Source: Caulobacter sp. (lineage in GTDB: Bacteria > Pseudomonadota > Alphaproteobacteria > Caulobacterales > Caulobacteraceae). From it: a DNA stretch of 64,000 nucleotides. The stretch is taken from contig JAUXTQ010000049.1 of assembly GCA_030678995.1 (NCBI GenBank), positions 1 through 64,000 of the forward strand. Reading direction: 5' to 3'. The position numbers and the translations under genes were made by a program. The first letter of the stretch is position 1, and each line of letters opens with the position of its first letter. A model generated the notes under the pieces. It made no database searches. It was given only the letters and a program-made list of their open reading frames with translations, and was not told the origin of the DNA. This document shows positions 7,436 through 15,568 of the stretch, one piece after another.

Positions 7436-9085
7436 ATGACCGGCTGGAACTTCGCCGACGTCTGGGAAGAGATCGCGGCGGCGGCGCCGGACAGGCCGGC
7501 CCAGATCCGCGGACAACGCGTGATCAGCTGGCGGGATTTCGACCGCCGGGCCAACGCCCTGGCCGCCCACCTGCTGGCGGCGGGCCTGGGCCGTCAGGCC
7601 AAGGTCGCGGCCTATCTGTACAACGCACCGGAGTACCTTGAGACCTACTATGCCGCCTTCAAGGCGAGCCTCGCGCCGGTCAACACCAACTACCGCTACG
7701 AGACCGAGGAGCTGCTCTACCTGTTCGACAACGCCGATGCCGAGGCGATCGTCTTCCACGCCGGCTTCGCCCCCAAGCTGGAGGCCATCCGCGATCGCCT
7801 GACCAAGGTGAAGTGCTGGATCGCCGTGGCCGATGGGGACGCGCCGATCCCGACCTGGGCCACCGAGTACGAGCGCATCGCAGGGCCTGGCGCAGACAAA
7901 GTCTCCGCGCCCGGGGGCCGGTCGGGCGACGACCTGCTGCTGCTCTACACCGGCGGCACCACGGGCATGCCCAAGGGCGTCATGTGGCGTCAGGACGACC
8001 TGTTCCAGGTGCTCGGCGCCGGCGGCAACGTGCTGGCCATGATCCCGCCGCTGGAGACGCCGCACGAGGCCGGCATCCGCGCCCGCACGGGCCGGGCGGG
8101 CGACCTGCACCTGCCGCCGCCGTCCAGCCTGATCGCGGCCTGCCCGCTGATGCACGGCACCGCCCAGTTCGGCAGCTTCGGGGTCCTGGTCGGCGGCGGC
8201 TGCATCATCACCCTGCCCTCGCAGCGCTTCGACGCCGTGGAGCTGTGGGACGAGGTCCACCGCCTGCGGGCCAACAGCATCTCCATCGTCGGCCAGGCCT
8301 TCGCCGCCCCGATGCTTGAGGTGCTCGACGCCAATCCGGGCCGCTGGGACCTCAGCTGCATTGTCCGCATCGGCTCGTCGGGCACCGTCTGGAGCCACGA
8401 CAACAAGCAGGCCCTGCTGCGGCACCTGCCCCCCGGCGCCATGCTGATGGACAGCCTGGGCTCGTCCGAGGCCGTCGGTCTGGGCGGCTCCACCTCGGTG
8501 GCAGGTGCGGAGGCGAGCACGGCCCAGTTCCTGGTCGGTCCCAACGCGGCGGTGTTCAACGAAGCCGGCCAGCGGGTCGAGCCGGGCAGCGGCGAGCGCG
8601 GCATGGTCGCCGTCGGCGGTTTCATCCCGACGGGCTACTACAAGGACCCGGAGAAGAGCGCCAAGACCTTCCAGACGTTTGAGGGCCGCCGCTGGTCGGT
8701 GCCGGGCGACTTCGCCGAGGTCAATGAAGACGGCACGATCAAGCTGCTGGGCCGCGGCTCGCAGGTGATCAACACCGGCGGCGAGAAGGTCTTCCCCGAG
8801 GAGGTCGAGGAGGCGCTCAAGACCCACGCCGCCGTGCGCGACGCGGTCGTCGTCGGCGTGCCCGACAAGCGCTTCGGCGAACGCATCTGCGCGGTGGTTG
8901 ACGTCGGCTCGGCCGAGGCCCCGAGCCTGGCTGAACTGGCCGCCCATGTCCGCGGCCGGCTGGCGGACTACAAGGCCCCGCGCGAACTGGTCGTGGCCCC
9001 GGTGGAGCGAGCGGCCAACGGCAAGGTCGACTACAAGGCTGTTCGCGCCCAGGCCATGGCCGCACTGGGAGTTACGACGAGCTGA
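7436..9085 (+). CDS. Acyl-CoA synthetase (FadD19-like AMP-binding ligase)
   Basis: ATP-dependent acyl-CoA ligase of 549 residues, ANL superfamily. The AMP-binding P-loop YTGGTTGMPKGVMWRQDDLF (from residue 171) and the insert between the P-loop and LPPPSSLIAACPLMHG are typical of FadD19/FadD17-like enzymes that activate steroid side chains or branched and long-chain acids. Other motifs are DSLGSSEA, VPGDFAEV and the C-terminal catalytic Lys region NGKVDYKAVR. An alternative ATG lies 7 bases upstream in another frame and is rejected. The gene stands alone, so the substrate is unknown; two MaoC-fold genes 15 kb away could belong to the same kind of pathway. Confidence 0.88.
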   Translation: MTGWNFADVWEEIAAAAPDRPAQIRGQRVISWRDFDRRANALAAHLLAAGLGRQAKVAAYLYNAPEYLETYYAAFKASLAPVNTNYRYETEELLYLFDNADAEAIVFHAGFAPKLEAIRDRLTKVKCWIAVADGDAPIPTWATEYERIAGPGADKVSAPGGRSGDDLLLLYTGGTTGMPKGVMWRQDDLFQVLGAGGNVLAMIPPLETPHEAGIRARTGRAGDLHLPPPSSLIAACPLMHGTAQFGSFGVLVGGGCIITLPSQRFDAVELWDEVHRLRANSISIVGQAFAAPMLEVLDANPGRWDLSCIVRIGSSGTVWSHDNKQALLRHLPPGAMLMDSLGSSEAVGLGGSTSVAGAEASTAQFLVGPNAAVFNEAGQRVEPGSGERGMVAVGGFIPTGYYKDPEKSAKTFQTFEGRRWSVPGDFAEVNEDGTIKLLGRGSQVINTGGEKVFPEEVEEALKTHAAVRDAVVVGVPDKRFGERICAVVDVGSAEAPSLAELAAHVRGRLADYKAPRELVVAPVERAANGKVDYKAVRAQAMAALGVTTS

Positions 9086-9091
9086 TCCTCC

Positions 9092-9105
9092 GTGCGAATT
9101 CGCAC
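9092..9105. promoter_or_regulatory. Short perfect palindrome before the M13 peptidase gene
   Basis: GTGCGAATTCGCAC is a 14-bp perfect palindrome starting 6 bases after the acyl-CoA ligase stop and 90 bases before the M13 start. It could be an operator or part of a transcript end. No T-run follows on either strand, so an intrinsic terminator is not supported. Confidence 0.25.
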
Positions 9106-9195
9106 CGCCGCGCCTTCATGACTCTTTTGTAAGCAGCGCCGACCGCCGCAATGTGCATGGTCCGGCGCAATCCTATCACCCGGGAAACACCCCCA

Positions 9196-11274
9196 ATGAA
9201 ACGCGTCCTGCTTTCCGCCGCCGCCGCGCTGGCCATCACCTGCGCCCTCGGCGCGACCGCCGCCATCGCCCGCGCCGACTCCACGCCCGCCGCGCCCGCC
9301 GTCGCCGCGGACCTGACCAAAGCCCCGCGCATGGGCCCCTGGGGCTTCGATCTGGCCGGCATGGACCGCTCGGTGAAGCCGGGCGACGACTTCGTCTCCT
9401 TCTCCTCGGGAACCTACCTGTCGCAGCTGCAGATCCCGGCCGACCGCACGAGCTGGGGCAGCTTCAACGTCCTGCGCGAGCTGTCCGACGCCCGCATCAA
9501 GGCGGTGATCGACCGCTCCGCGTCCAACCCGGCCGCCGTCGGCGAGGCGCAGCAAATCGGCGGCCTCTACAACAGCTTCATGAACGAGGCCCAGGTCGAG
9601 GCGCTGGACGCCAGGCCCCTGGCCGCTGACCTGGCCGCCATCCGCGCCGCCACCACCCGCGAGGCCCTGGCCCGGGTCATGGGCGCGACAAACGGCGGCT
9701 TCGGCGGCAGCTTCTTCGCGGCCTTCATCACCCAGGACGCCAAGGACCCCAACACCAACGTCACCTACCTGACCCAGGCCGGGCTGGGCATGCCCAACCG
9801 CGACTACTACCTGGACGCCAAGTTCGCGGAGAAGAAGACCGCCTACCGCGCCTATGTCGCCAAGCTGCTGACCATGGCCGGCTGGACCAATCCGGAGAAG
9901 GCGGCGGACGACATCGTCGCGCTGGAGACCCGCATCGCCGAGGGCAGCTGGCCGATCGCCGACCAGCGCGATGCCGAAAAGACCTACAACCCCGCGACCA
10001 TCGCCGAGCTCGAGACCCTGGCGCCGGGCTTTCCCTGGAAGGCCTGGATGAACGGCGCGAGCCTGACCGGGGCCGGCCGGGTGATCGTCAGCGAGCCGAC
10101 CGCCTTCACGAAGATCGCCGCCGTCTACGGTTCGACCCCGGTGGCGACGCTGCAGGCCTGGCAGGCCTTCCACACCGCCGACCAGGCGGCGCCCTACCTG
10201 TCGAGCCGGTTCGTCAACGCCAATTTCGAGTTCCACGCCAAGACCCTGTCAGGCCAGCCCGAGCAGCGCGCCCGCTGGAAGCGCGCCACCGCCCTGGTGA
10301 GCAACAACCTGGGTGAGGCGGTCGGCAAGATCTATGTCGAGTCCTACTTCCCGGCTGAGTCCAAGGCTAAGATGGAACAGCTGGTCGCCAACCTGCGCGT
10401 GGCCCTGAAGGCCCGCATCGACAAGCTGGACTGGATGAGCCCGGAGACCAAGGCGCGCGCCCAGGCCAAGCTGGCGTCGTTCAACGTCAAGATCGGCTAC
10501 CCGGACAAGTGGCGCGACTACGGCGCCCTGAAAATCACCGCCGACGACCTGTACGGCAATGTCGAGCGCGCCGCGGCGTTCGAATGGGCCTTCAACGTCG
10601 ACAAGCTGGGCAAGCCGGTGGACCGCGAGGAGTGGGGCATGTTCCCGCAGACGGTCAACGCCTACTACAACGCCACGCTCAACGAGATCGTCTTCCCGGC
10701 CGCCATCCTGCAGCCGCCGTTCTTCGATCCGGATGCCGACCCGGCCGTCAACTACGCCGGCATCGGCGCGGTAATCGGCCACGAGATCAGCCATGGTTTC
10801 GATGACCAGGGCCGCAAGTTCGACGCCGACGGCAGCCTGCGCGATTGGTGGCAGCCTTCGGACGCGGCCAAGTTCGAGGCCCAGACCGCCATCCTCGGCG
10901 CCCAGTACTCGTCCTACGAGCCGCTGCCCGGCGCGAAGGTCAACGGCGACCTGACCATGGGCGAGAACATCGGGGACCTGGGTGGCATCCTGATCGCCCT
11001 GGACGCCTACCACCTGTCGCTGGGCGGCAAGCCCGCGCCGGTGGTCGACGGCCTGACCGGCGACCAGCGGTTCTTCCTCGGCTTCGCCCAGATCTGGCGC
11101 AGCAAGTACCGTGACGACACCCTGCGCCAGCAGATCGTCGCCGATCCCCACTCGCCAGCCATGTTCAGGGTCATCGGCACCCTGCGCAACGTCGACGCCT
11201 GGTACGTCGCCTTCAACGTGAAGGAAGGCGACAGGTGGTACATCAAGCCGGAAGACCGCGTCCGGATCTGGTAG
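9196..11274 (+). CDS. M13 family zinc metalloendopeptidase (PepO/neprilysin-like), copy 1
   Basis: Secreted or periplasmic zinc endopeptidase of 692 residues. The signal peptide starts at the ATG at 9196 (MKRVLLSAAAALAITCALG); the open frame extends 15 codons further, but that start would bury the signal sequence. Catalytic motifs: zinc site HEISH (residues 529-533), the third ligand and helper in GENIGDLGG, and substrate-binding NAYYN. It ends RVRIW, a bacterial variant of the usual C-terminal CxxW. The next gene is a close paralogue in the same direction, so the pair looks like a tandem duplication. Confidence 0.93.
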   Translation: MKRVLLSAAAALAITCALGATAAIARADSTPAAPAVAADLTKAPRMGPWGFDLAGMDRSVKPGDDFVSFSSGTYLSQLQIPADRTSWGSFNVLRELSDARIKAVIDRSASNPAAVGEAQQIGGLYNSFMNEAQVEALDARPLAADLAAIRAATTREALARVMGATNGGFGGSFFAAFITQDAKDPNTNVTYLTQAGLGMPNRDYYLDAKFAEKKTAYRAYVAKLLTMAGWTNPEKAADDIVALETRIAEGSWPIADQRDAEKTYNPATIAELETLAPGFPWKAWMNGASLTGAGRVIVSEPTAFTKIAAVYGSTPVATLQAWQAFHTADQAAPYLSSRFVNANFEFHAKTLSGQPEQRARWKRATALVSNNLGEAVGKIYVESYFPAESKAKMEQLVANLRVALKARIDKLDWMSPETKARAQAKLASFNVKIGYPDKWRDYGALKITADDLYGNVERAAAFEWAFNVDKLGKPVDREEWGMFPQTVNAYYNATLNEIVFPAAILQPPFFDPDADPAVNYAGIGAVIGHEISHGFDDQGRKFDADGSLRDWWQPSDAAKFEAQTAILGAQYSSYEPLPGAKVNGDLTMGENIGDLGGILIALDAYHLSLGGKPAPVVDGLTGDQRFFLGFAQIWRSKYRDDTLRQQIVADPHSPAMFRVIGTLRNVDAWYVAFNVKEGDRWYIKPEDRVRIW

Positions 11275-11286
11275 CTGCCCGCTTCA

Positions 11287-11313
11287 GGGACAGACACCCG
11301 CGGTGTCTGTCCC
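11287..11313. repeat. GGGACA-family palindrome (12-bp stem)
   Basis: GGGACAGACACC, a 3-base spacer CGC, then the exact reverse complement. It begins 12 bases after the M13 stop codon. Such a hairpin may end transcription or block 3' decay. It belongs to the family described at 26143, 30253, 37403, 44880 and 54092, and is the only member between two genes in the same direction. Confidence 0.8.
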
Positions 11314-11410
11314 GTCCGCTGCGGCCTTGCATGAACGAACTTTAACGTCCCTTCCCGCCGCCGCCGGTGCAAGGTTCCCGGCGGGTTATGTTTCCGGGGA
11401 ACATCCGACC

Positions 11411-13528
11411 ATGAAGACCTTCTGGATGGGCGCCGCCGCGGCTGTCGCCCTGGCCCTCGCGGCCTCGCCGGCTCTGGCGCACGAGGAGCACGTCTGCCTC
11501 GACGCCTTCTGCTTCAACCAGGGCCTGTTCGTCACCGCCGACGCCACCGGCGGCGGCGAGACGGCCACGCTGGAGAGCCCGCGCTACGGCGCCTGGGGCT
11601 TCGACATGGCGGGCATGGACCGGACGGCGCGACCGGGCGACGACTTCTACACCTGGGCCAGCGGCGGCTGGAACGGGCGCACGGAGATCCCGTCGGACCG
11701 CACCCGCTTCGGCAACTTCGACGTCCTGTCGATCCTGTCGGAGGCCCGCACGAAGGCGATCATCGAGGACGCCGCCGCCGGCCGGATCGGCACAGGCGAC
11801 GCCGCCATGATCGGCGCGGCCTACGGCGCCTTCATGGACGAGGCCCGCGTCGATGCCCTGGACATCAAGCCGCTGTCCGCCGAGCTGTCCGCCATCCGAC
11901 GGGTGAAGACGCGGGACGACATGACCGCCCTGATGGGCCGCGCCAATGTCTCCGGCTTCAGCGGCATCTTCGGCCTGGGCATCAGCGACGACGCCAAGGA
12001 CCCGTCGAAATACGCCGTCTACGCCGGCACTGGAGGCCTTGGCCTGCCCGACCGCGACTACTACCTCGACCCCAAGTTCGCGCCCAAGAAGGCCGCCTAC
12101 GAGGCCTATGTCGCCCAGATGCTGACCCTGGCCGGCTGGCCCAGGCCCGCCGAGGCGGCCAAGGCCATCCTCGCCTTCGAGACCCAGCTGGCCGAGGCCT
12201 CCTGGACCCGCGTCCAGCGGCGCGACCGGGACAAGACCTACAATCCGATGACCCTGGCCGAGCTGCAGGCGACGACGCCGGGCTTCAACTGGAACCGCTA
12301 TCTGGTCGGAACCGAGCTGCAGGGGGTCAATCGCTTCGTCGTCAGCACCAACACCGCCTTCCCGAAGTTTGCCGCCATCTATTCGGCGACTTCGGTCGAC
12401 ACGCTCAAGGCGTGGCAGGCCTTCCATCTGGTGGACGGCGCCGCGCCGCTGCTGTCGCGGCGGTTCGCCGACGCCAACTTCGAGTTCCGTTCCAGGACCC
12501 TCGCCGGCCAGCCCGAGCAGAAGCCGCGCTGGAAACGGGCCGTGGCTCACGTCAACGGCGTGCTCGGCGAGCCGGTCGGCAAGATCTATGTCGCCCGCTA
12601 CTTCCCGCCGGAGTCCAAGGCCAAGATGGAGGCCCTGGTGGCCAACATCCGCGCGGCCATGAAGGCGCGCATCGAGCGGCTCGACTGGATGAGCCCGGAG
12701 ACCAAGGCCAGGGCGCTCGACAAGCTGGCCAAGTTCGGGGTGAAGATCGGCTATCCCGATACGTGGCGGGACTATTCCGGCCTCGAGATCCGCCCCGACG
12801 ACCTGTACGGCAACACCATCCGCGCCGGCGCCTTCGAGTGGCGCTACGACGTCGCCCGGCTCAACAGCCCGGTGGACCGGTCCGAGTGGGGCATGACGCC
12901 CCAGACCGTCAACGCCTCCTACAGCCCGGTGAAGAACGCCATCACCTTCCCCGCGGCGATCCTGCAGGCGCCGTTCTTCCACCCGGATGCCGATCCGGCG
13001 GTGAACTACGGCGGCATCGGCGGGGTCATCGGCCACGAAATCAGCCACGGCTTCGACGACCAGGGCCGCAAGGGCGACGGCGACGGCGTGCTGCGCGACT
13101 GGTGGACCGCCGAGGATGCGACCAAGTTCAAGGCCCAGGCCGACCGGCTCGGCGCCCAGTACTCGATGTTCGAGCCTTATCCGGGCGCCAGGGTGCAGGG
13201 CGCCCTGACCATGGGCGAGAACATCGGCGACATGGGCGGCCTGTCGCTGGCCTTCGACGCCTACATCATGTCGCTGAAGGGCGCGCCGGCGCCGATCCTC
13301 GACGGCTTCACCGGCCCGCAGCGGGTGTTCCTCGGCTGGGCCCAGGTCTGGCGCCAGAAAGCCCGCGAGGACTTCGTCCGCAACCAGGTGGTCACCGACC
13401 CGCATTCCCCGGCCTACTACCGGGTCAACGGCACGATCCGGAACATCGACGCCTGGTACGAGGCCTTCGGGGTGAAGGACGGCGACAAGCTCTATGTCGC
13501 GCCGGGCGACCGGGTGAGGATCTGGTAG
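11411..13528 (+). CDS. M13 family zinc metalloendopeptidase, copy 2
   Basis: Paralogue of the preceding gene, 705 residues. It has its own signal peptide (MKTFWMGAAAAVALALAAS) and then a unique stretch with cysteines and histidines (HEEHVCLDAFCF) absent from copy 1. Zinc motif HEISH at residues 542-546, GENIGDMGG, and NASYS in place of NAYYN in the substrate-binding segment; it also ends RVRIW. The ATG at 11411 is chosen because it opens the signal peptide. Similarity to copy 1 runs along the whole catalytic domain (GPWGFDLAGMD versus GAWGFDMAGMD, and so on), showing duplication and divergence. Physiological substrates are unknown. Confidence 0.93.
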   Translation: MKTFWMGAAAAVALALAASPALAHEEHVCLDAFCFNQGLFVTADATGGGETATLESPRYGAWGFDMAGMDRTARPGDDFYTWASGGWNGRTEIPSDRTRFGNFDVLSILSEARTKAIIEDAAAGRIGTGDAAMIGAAYGAFMDEARVDALDIKPLSAELSAIRRVKTRDDMTALMGRANVSGFSGIFGLGISDDAKDPSKYAVYAGTGGLGLPDRDYYLDPKFAPKKAAYEAYVAQMLTLAGWPRPAEAAKAILAFETQLAEASWTRVQRRDRDKTYNPMTLAELQATTPGFNWNRYLVGTELQGVNRFVVSTNTAFPKFAAIYSATSVDTLKAWQAFHLVDGAAPLLSRRFADANFEFRSRTLAGQPEQKPRWKRAVAHVNGVLGEPVGKIYVARYFPPESKAKMEALVANIRAAMKARIERLDWMSPETKARALDKLAKFGVKIGYPDTWRDYSGLEIRPDDLYGNTIRAGAFEWRYDVARLNSPVDRSEWGMTPQTVNASYSPVKNAITFPAAILQAPFFHPDADPAVNYGGIGGVIGHEISHGFDDQGRKGDGDGVLRDWWTAEDATKFKAQADRLGAQYSMFEPYPGARVQGALTMGENIGDMGGLSLAFDAYIMSLKGAPAPILDGFTGPQRVFLGWAQVWRQKAREDFVRNQVVTDPHSPAYYRVNGTIRNIDAWYEAFGVKDGDKLYVAPGDRVRIW

Positions 13529-13575
13529 CTGGCGCGGGGACGGGCGGTCCGCGAGGACCACCCTTCCTGTTCGGG

Positions 13576-14163
13576 TCAAAACCCCAGCGTCGCGAGCACG
13601 AAGTCGGCCCGCGCGGCCACGTCCGTCTTCGGCAAGTCCACCAGCCGGTAGCCGAGCCGCCGGTAGGTCGCCAGCAGGGGCTCGTACTCCGCCAGCGCCT
13701 CGTCCAGCCCGTGCCGCCGCTCGGCGTCCTGGCGGTAGATCTCCGGCCAGGGCGGGGCGACGAAGACCGTCTCGTCATAGCGGCAGCGATCCGCCGCCCG
13801 GCGGAACGGCTCCGGAACCGGCAGGCTCAGGCGTTCCAGCCCCGCCAGCGGCTCGACGAGGCTGCGGTCAAAGAAGGCCAGGCCGTCGGTCGCGGCGGCG
13901 GTGACCAGCTGGTGCATGGCCCGCGACAGGACCAGTTCGGCGAACTTCGCCGGCGCGGTCCAGGGCAGGGCCTCGCCGCCGATCCAGTCCTGCTCCCGCA
14001 CGATCTGCCGGCCGGGCTCGGGGAACACGCGATGGCCCCGCCGGCCCAGTTCGGCCAGCAGCGTCGACTTGCCGCCGCCGGAGCAGCCGGTGATCACCAC
14101 CGGCCGGCAGCGCCCGCTTGCAATGTTGGACGGCAGGTAGCCGTCCTCTGGGGTAGAGGTCAT
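13576..14163 (-). CDS. AAA-family ATPase/NTPase (AAA_28-type)
   Basis: Small P-loop NTPase of 195 residues with Walker A GCSGGGKST (residues 26-34), a conserved FFDRSLVEPL segment and a C-terminal DRCRYDETVFVAPPWPEIYRQD region typical of AAA_28 kinase-like proteins. These are widespread and lack a firm function; a nucleotide or small-molecule kinase role is possible. The ATG at 14163 is preferred over a TTG two codons earlier. It is convergent with the M13 gene, with a 47-base gap holding a short GGTCC/GGACC dyad. Confidence 0.8.
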   Translation of the reverse strand: MTSTPEDGYLPSNIASGRCRPVVITGCSGGGKSTLLAELGRRGHRVFPEPGRQIVREQDWIGGEALPWTAPAKFAELVLSRAMHQLVTAAATDGLAFFDRSLVEPLAGLERLSLPVPEPFRRAADRCRYDETVFVAPPWPEIYRQDAERRHGLDEALAEYEPLLATYRRLGYRLVDLPKTDVAARADFVLATLGF

Positions 14164-14187
14164 GGGCAAATCCAGAGCGCGAAGGGT

Positions 14188-14302
14188 GGTGCGTCCTTCG
14201 AGACGCGGCTTCGCCGCTCCTCAGGATGACGACTATGGGTGGGCTGCAATCCTGTTCGTCATGGTGAGGAGCGAGCCGTCAGGCGAGCGTCTCGAACCAC
14301 GC
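14188..14302 (+). repeat. Intergenic palindromic repeat, family A, copy 1
   Basis: About 115 bp, matching the copy at 52307-52424 in the opposite orientation. The ends are imperfect inverted repeats (TTCGAGACGC ... GCGTCTCGAA). Shared internal blocks are CTCCTCAGGATGACG, TATGGG, GGGCT and TTCGTCATGGTGAGGAG. No coding potential is seen. It resembles small non-autonomous or REP-like elements common in Caulobacteraceae, but no transposase is seen in the window. Confidence 0.85.
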
Positions 14303-14335
14303 GGGAATGTTAGTAAGCTTTTTGACGCTAGCGCC

Positions 14336-14376
14336 AAAAAACACAGACCCGCCGCGGGGGATAATCGCGGCGGGTC
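14336..14376 (-). terminator. Strong intrinsic terminator (minus strand)
   Basis: A perfect 11-bp stem (GACCCGCCGCG / CGCGGCGGGTC) with a 9-base loop, followed on the minus strand by TGTGTTTTTT. It lies about 235 bases downstream of the hisG stop and could end the his operon or the putative small RNA just upstream. Confidence 0.85.
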
Positions 14377-14465
14377 CGGTTATTCCTCGATCACTCGATC
14401 CAAGCGGGCGTTTCCTCCCCGAAACGCCGTGAGGGCAGACCTCTCTGGGGGTCTTGTCCCTCGCG
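14336..14465 (-). ncRNA. Candidate small RNA or structured 3' UTR downstream of hisG
   Basis: On the minus strand a TTGACA hexamer (14501-14496) is followed about 30 bases on by a structured, stop-rich stretch that ends at the terminator. It contains hairpins AGACC/GGTCT and GGCGTTTC/GAAACGCC (14407-14428); the latter exposes a loop of GGGGAG. The -10 region is poor. A 62-codon open frame covers part of the region (14391-14579) but has no ribosome site and unusual composition. It may be an independent sRNA or an hisG 3' UTR product. No known RNA family was recognised. Confidence 0.35.
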
Positions 14466-14611
14466 CAATTTGAAAAGACGGCAATTCCCTTGCCCTGTCA
14501 AGGCAACCAAGGGGTGGATCGCGCAACAAATGACGCCGAATGGCCTGAAAAAGGGTTGTTTCTTGGACTGGCGAGTCAAAAGAACGTCTTTTTTTGACTC
14601 GTCCGTCAGTT

Positions 14612-15568
14612 CTACGCCCCGATCTGGGCCGCCAGCGCTTCCGCCGCTTCCGAGGACGGCTCGAAAAGATGTTCCGGACGGCTGGCCGCCACCGGACCGA
14701 TTCCCGCCGCCGCCAGCAACCCCTGGGCCGCGAGCAGATCGCGTTCAGCGATCAACAGGCCGTTGGCCCTTGGCCGCGCGCCCTTCCTCACCAGTTCGGT
14801 GAGCGCCGCCCGGGCCGCGTCGTCGCGCTCGGCGGGCCAGACCAGCATGACACTGTCCTTCGCCCGGGCCCGCGCCTCGACCACGCCCAGCAGCTGCCGC
14901 GCGGCGGCCAGTCGGCCCTCGTCCCAATCCGCCGACAGGGAGGCGGCCAGCCGCGCCTGACTCTTCAGGATCACCCCGTCGCCGACGATCTTCAGGTGGT
15001 TGGCCGACAGGGTCGCGCCGGTGGTGGTGATGTCGACGATGATCTCCGCCGCGCCCGAGGCCGGGGCCCCCTCGGTGGCCCCGCCGGACTCGACGATGCG
15101 GTAGTCGGCCACGCCGCAGCGGGTGAAGAAGGCCCGGGTCTGGACCACATACTTGGTCGCCACCCTCAGTCGCCGGCCAGTGCGAACCATGTGCAGGTGG
15201 GCGACCTCCTCAAGGTCGGCCATGGTCTCCACATCCAGCCAGCCGCGCGGCACGGCGACGATCAGGTCGGCGCGGCCAAAGCCCAGCGCCCGCACCAGCA
15301 TGACCCGCGCCTCAAGGTCGGCGACCTGCTCGCGCAGCAGGTCCTCGCCGGTGACGCCCAGGTGAACCTCGCCGCTGTCCAGCGCCGCGGCGATATCGGC
15401 GGCCGACAGCAGCCGCACCTCGACCCGCGGCAGGGCTGGAATGGCGGCGGTGTAGCCCCGGCCGCCGGGGGCCGACGACAGCGGCAGGCCGGCGTCGGCG
15501 AGCCAGGCCTCGACCTGTTCTTTCAGGCGTCCCTTGGAGGGGATGGCGAGGATCAGGGGACCGGTCAT
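14612..15568 (-). CDS. hisG: ATP phosphoribosyltransferase, catalytic subunit
   Basis: First step of histidine synthesis: ATP + PRPP to N1-(5-phosphoribosyl)-ATP, in the cytoplasm. It has 318 residues with LAIPSKGRLKEQVEAWL at the N-terminus, the HLGVTGEDLLRE block, and the PRPP-binding EIIVDITTTGATLSANHLK. Its length is that of forms with a C-terminal extension rather than the ~210-230 residue short form usually paired with HisZ, yet hisZ is adjacent. The ATG overlaps the hisZ stop (ATGA), and the gene closes the hisS-hisZ-hisG operon. Confidence 0.92.
   Translation of the reverse strand: MTGPLILAIPSKGRLKEQVEAWLADAGLPLSSAPGGRGYTAAIPALPRVEVRLLSAADIAAALDSGEVHLGVTGEDLLREQVADLEARVMLVRALGFGRADLIVAVPRGWLDVETMADLEEVAHLHMVRTGRRLRVATKYVVQTRAFFTRCGVADYRIVESGGATEGAPASGAAEIIVDITTTGATLSANHLKIVGDGVILKSQARLAASLSADWDEGRLAAARQLLGVVEARARAKDSVMLVWPAERDDAARAALTELVRKGARPRANGLLIAERDLLAAQGLLAAAGIGPVAASRPEHLFEPSSEAAEALAAQIGA

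Noticed and set aside
11342..13579. 745-codon frame antisense to the second M13 gene
   Set aside because: Arises from codon bias of the sense gene (HEISH and signal peptide on the plus strand); no ribosome site or domain.
14336..14465. 6S RNA, SRP RNA or tmRNA
   Set aside because: No SRP GGAAGC/AGCAG core, no tmRNA ends, and the 5' and 3' ends do not pair as in 6S RNA.
14391..14579. 62-codon minus-strand frame after hisG
   Set aside because: No ribosome site, atypical codon use, and it overlaps hairpins and the putative promoter; treated as part of an RNA candidate instead.
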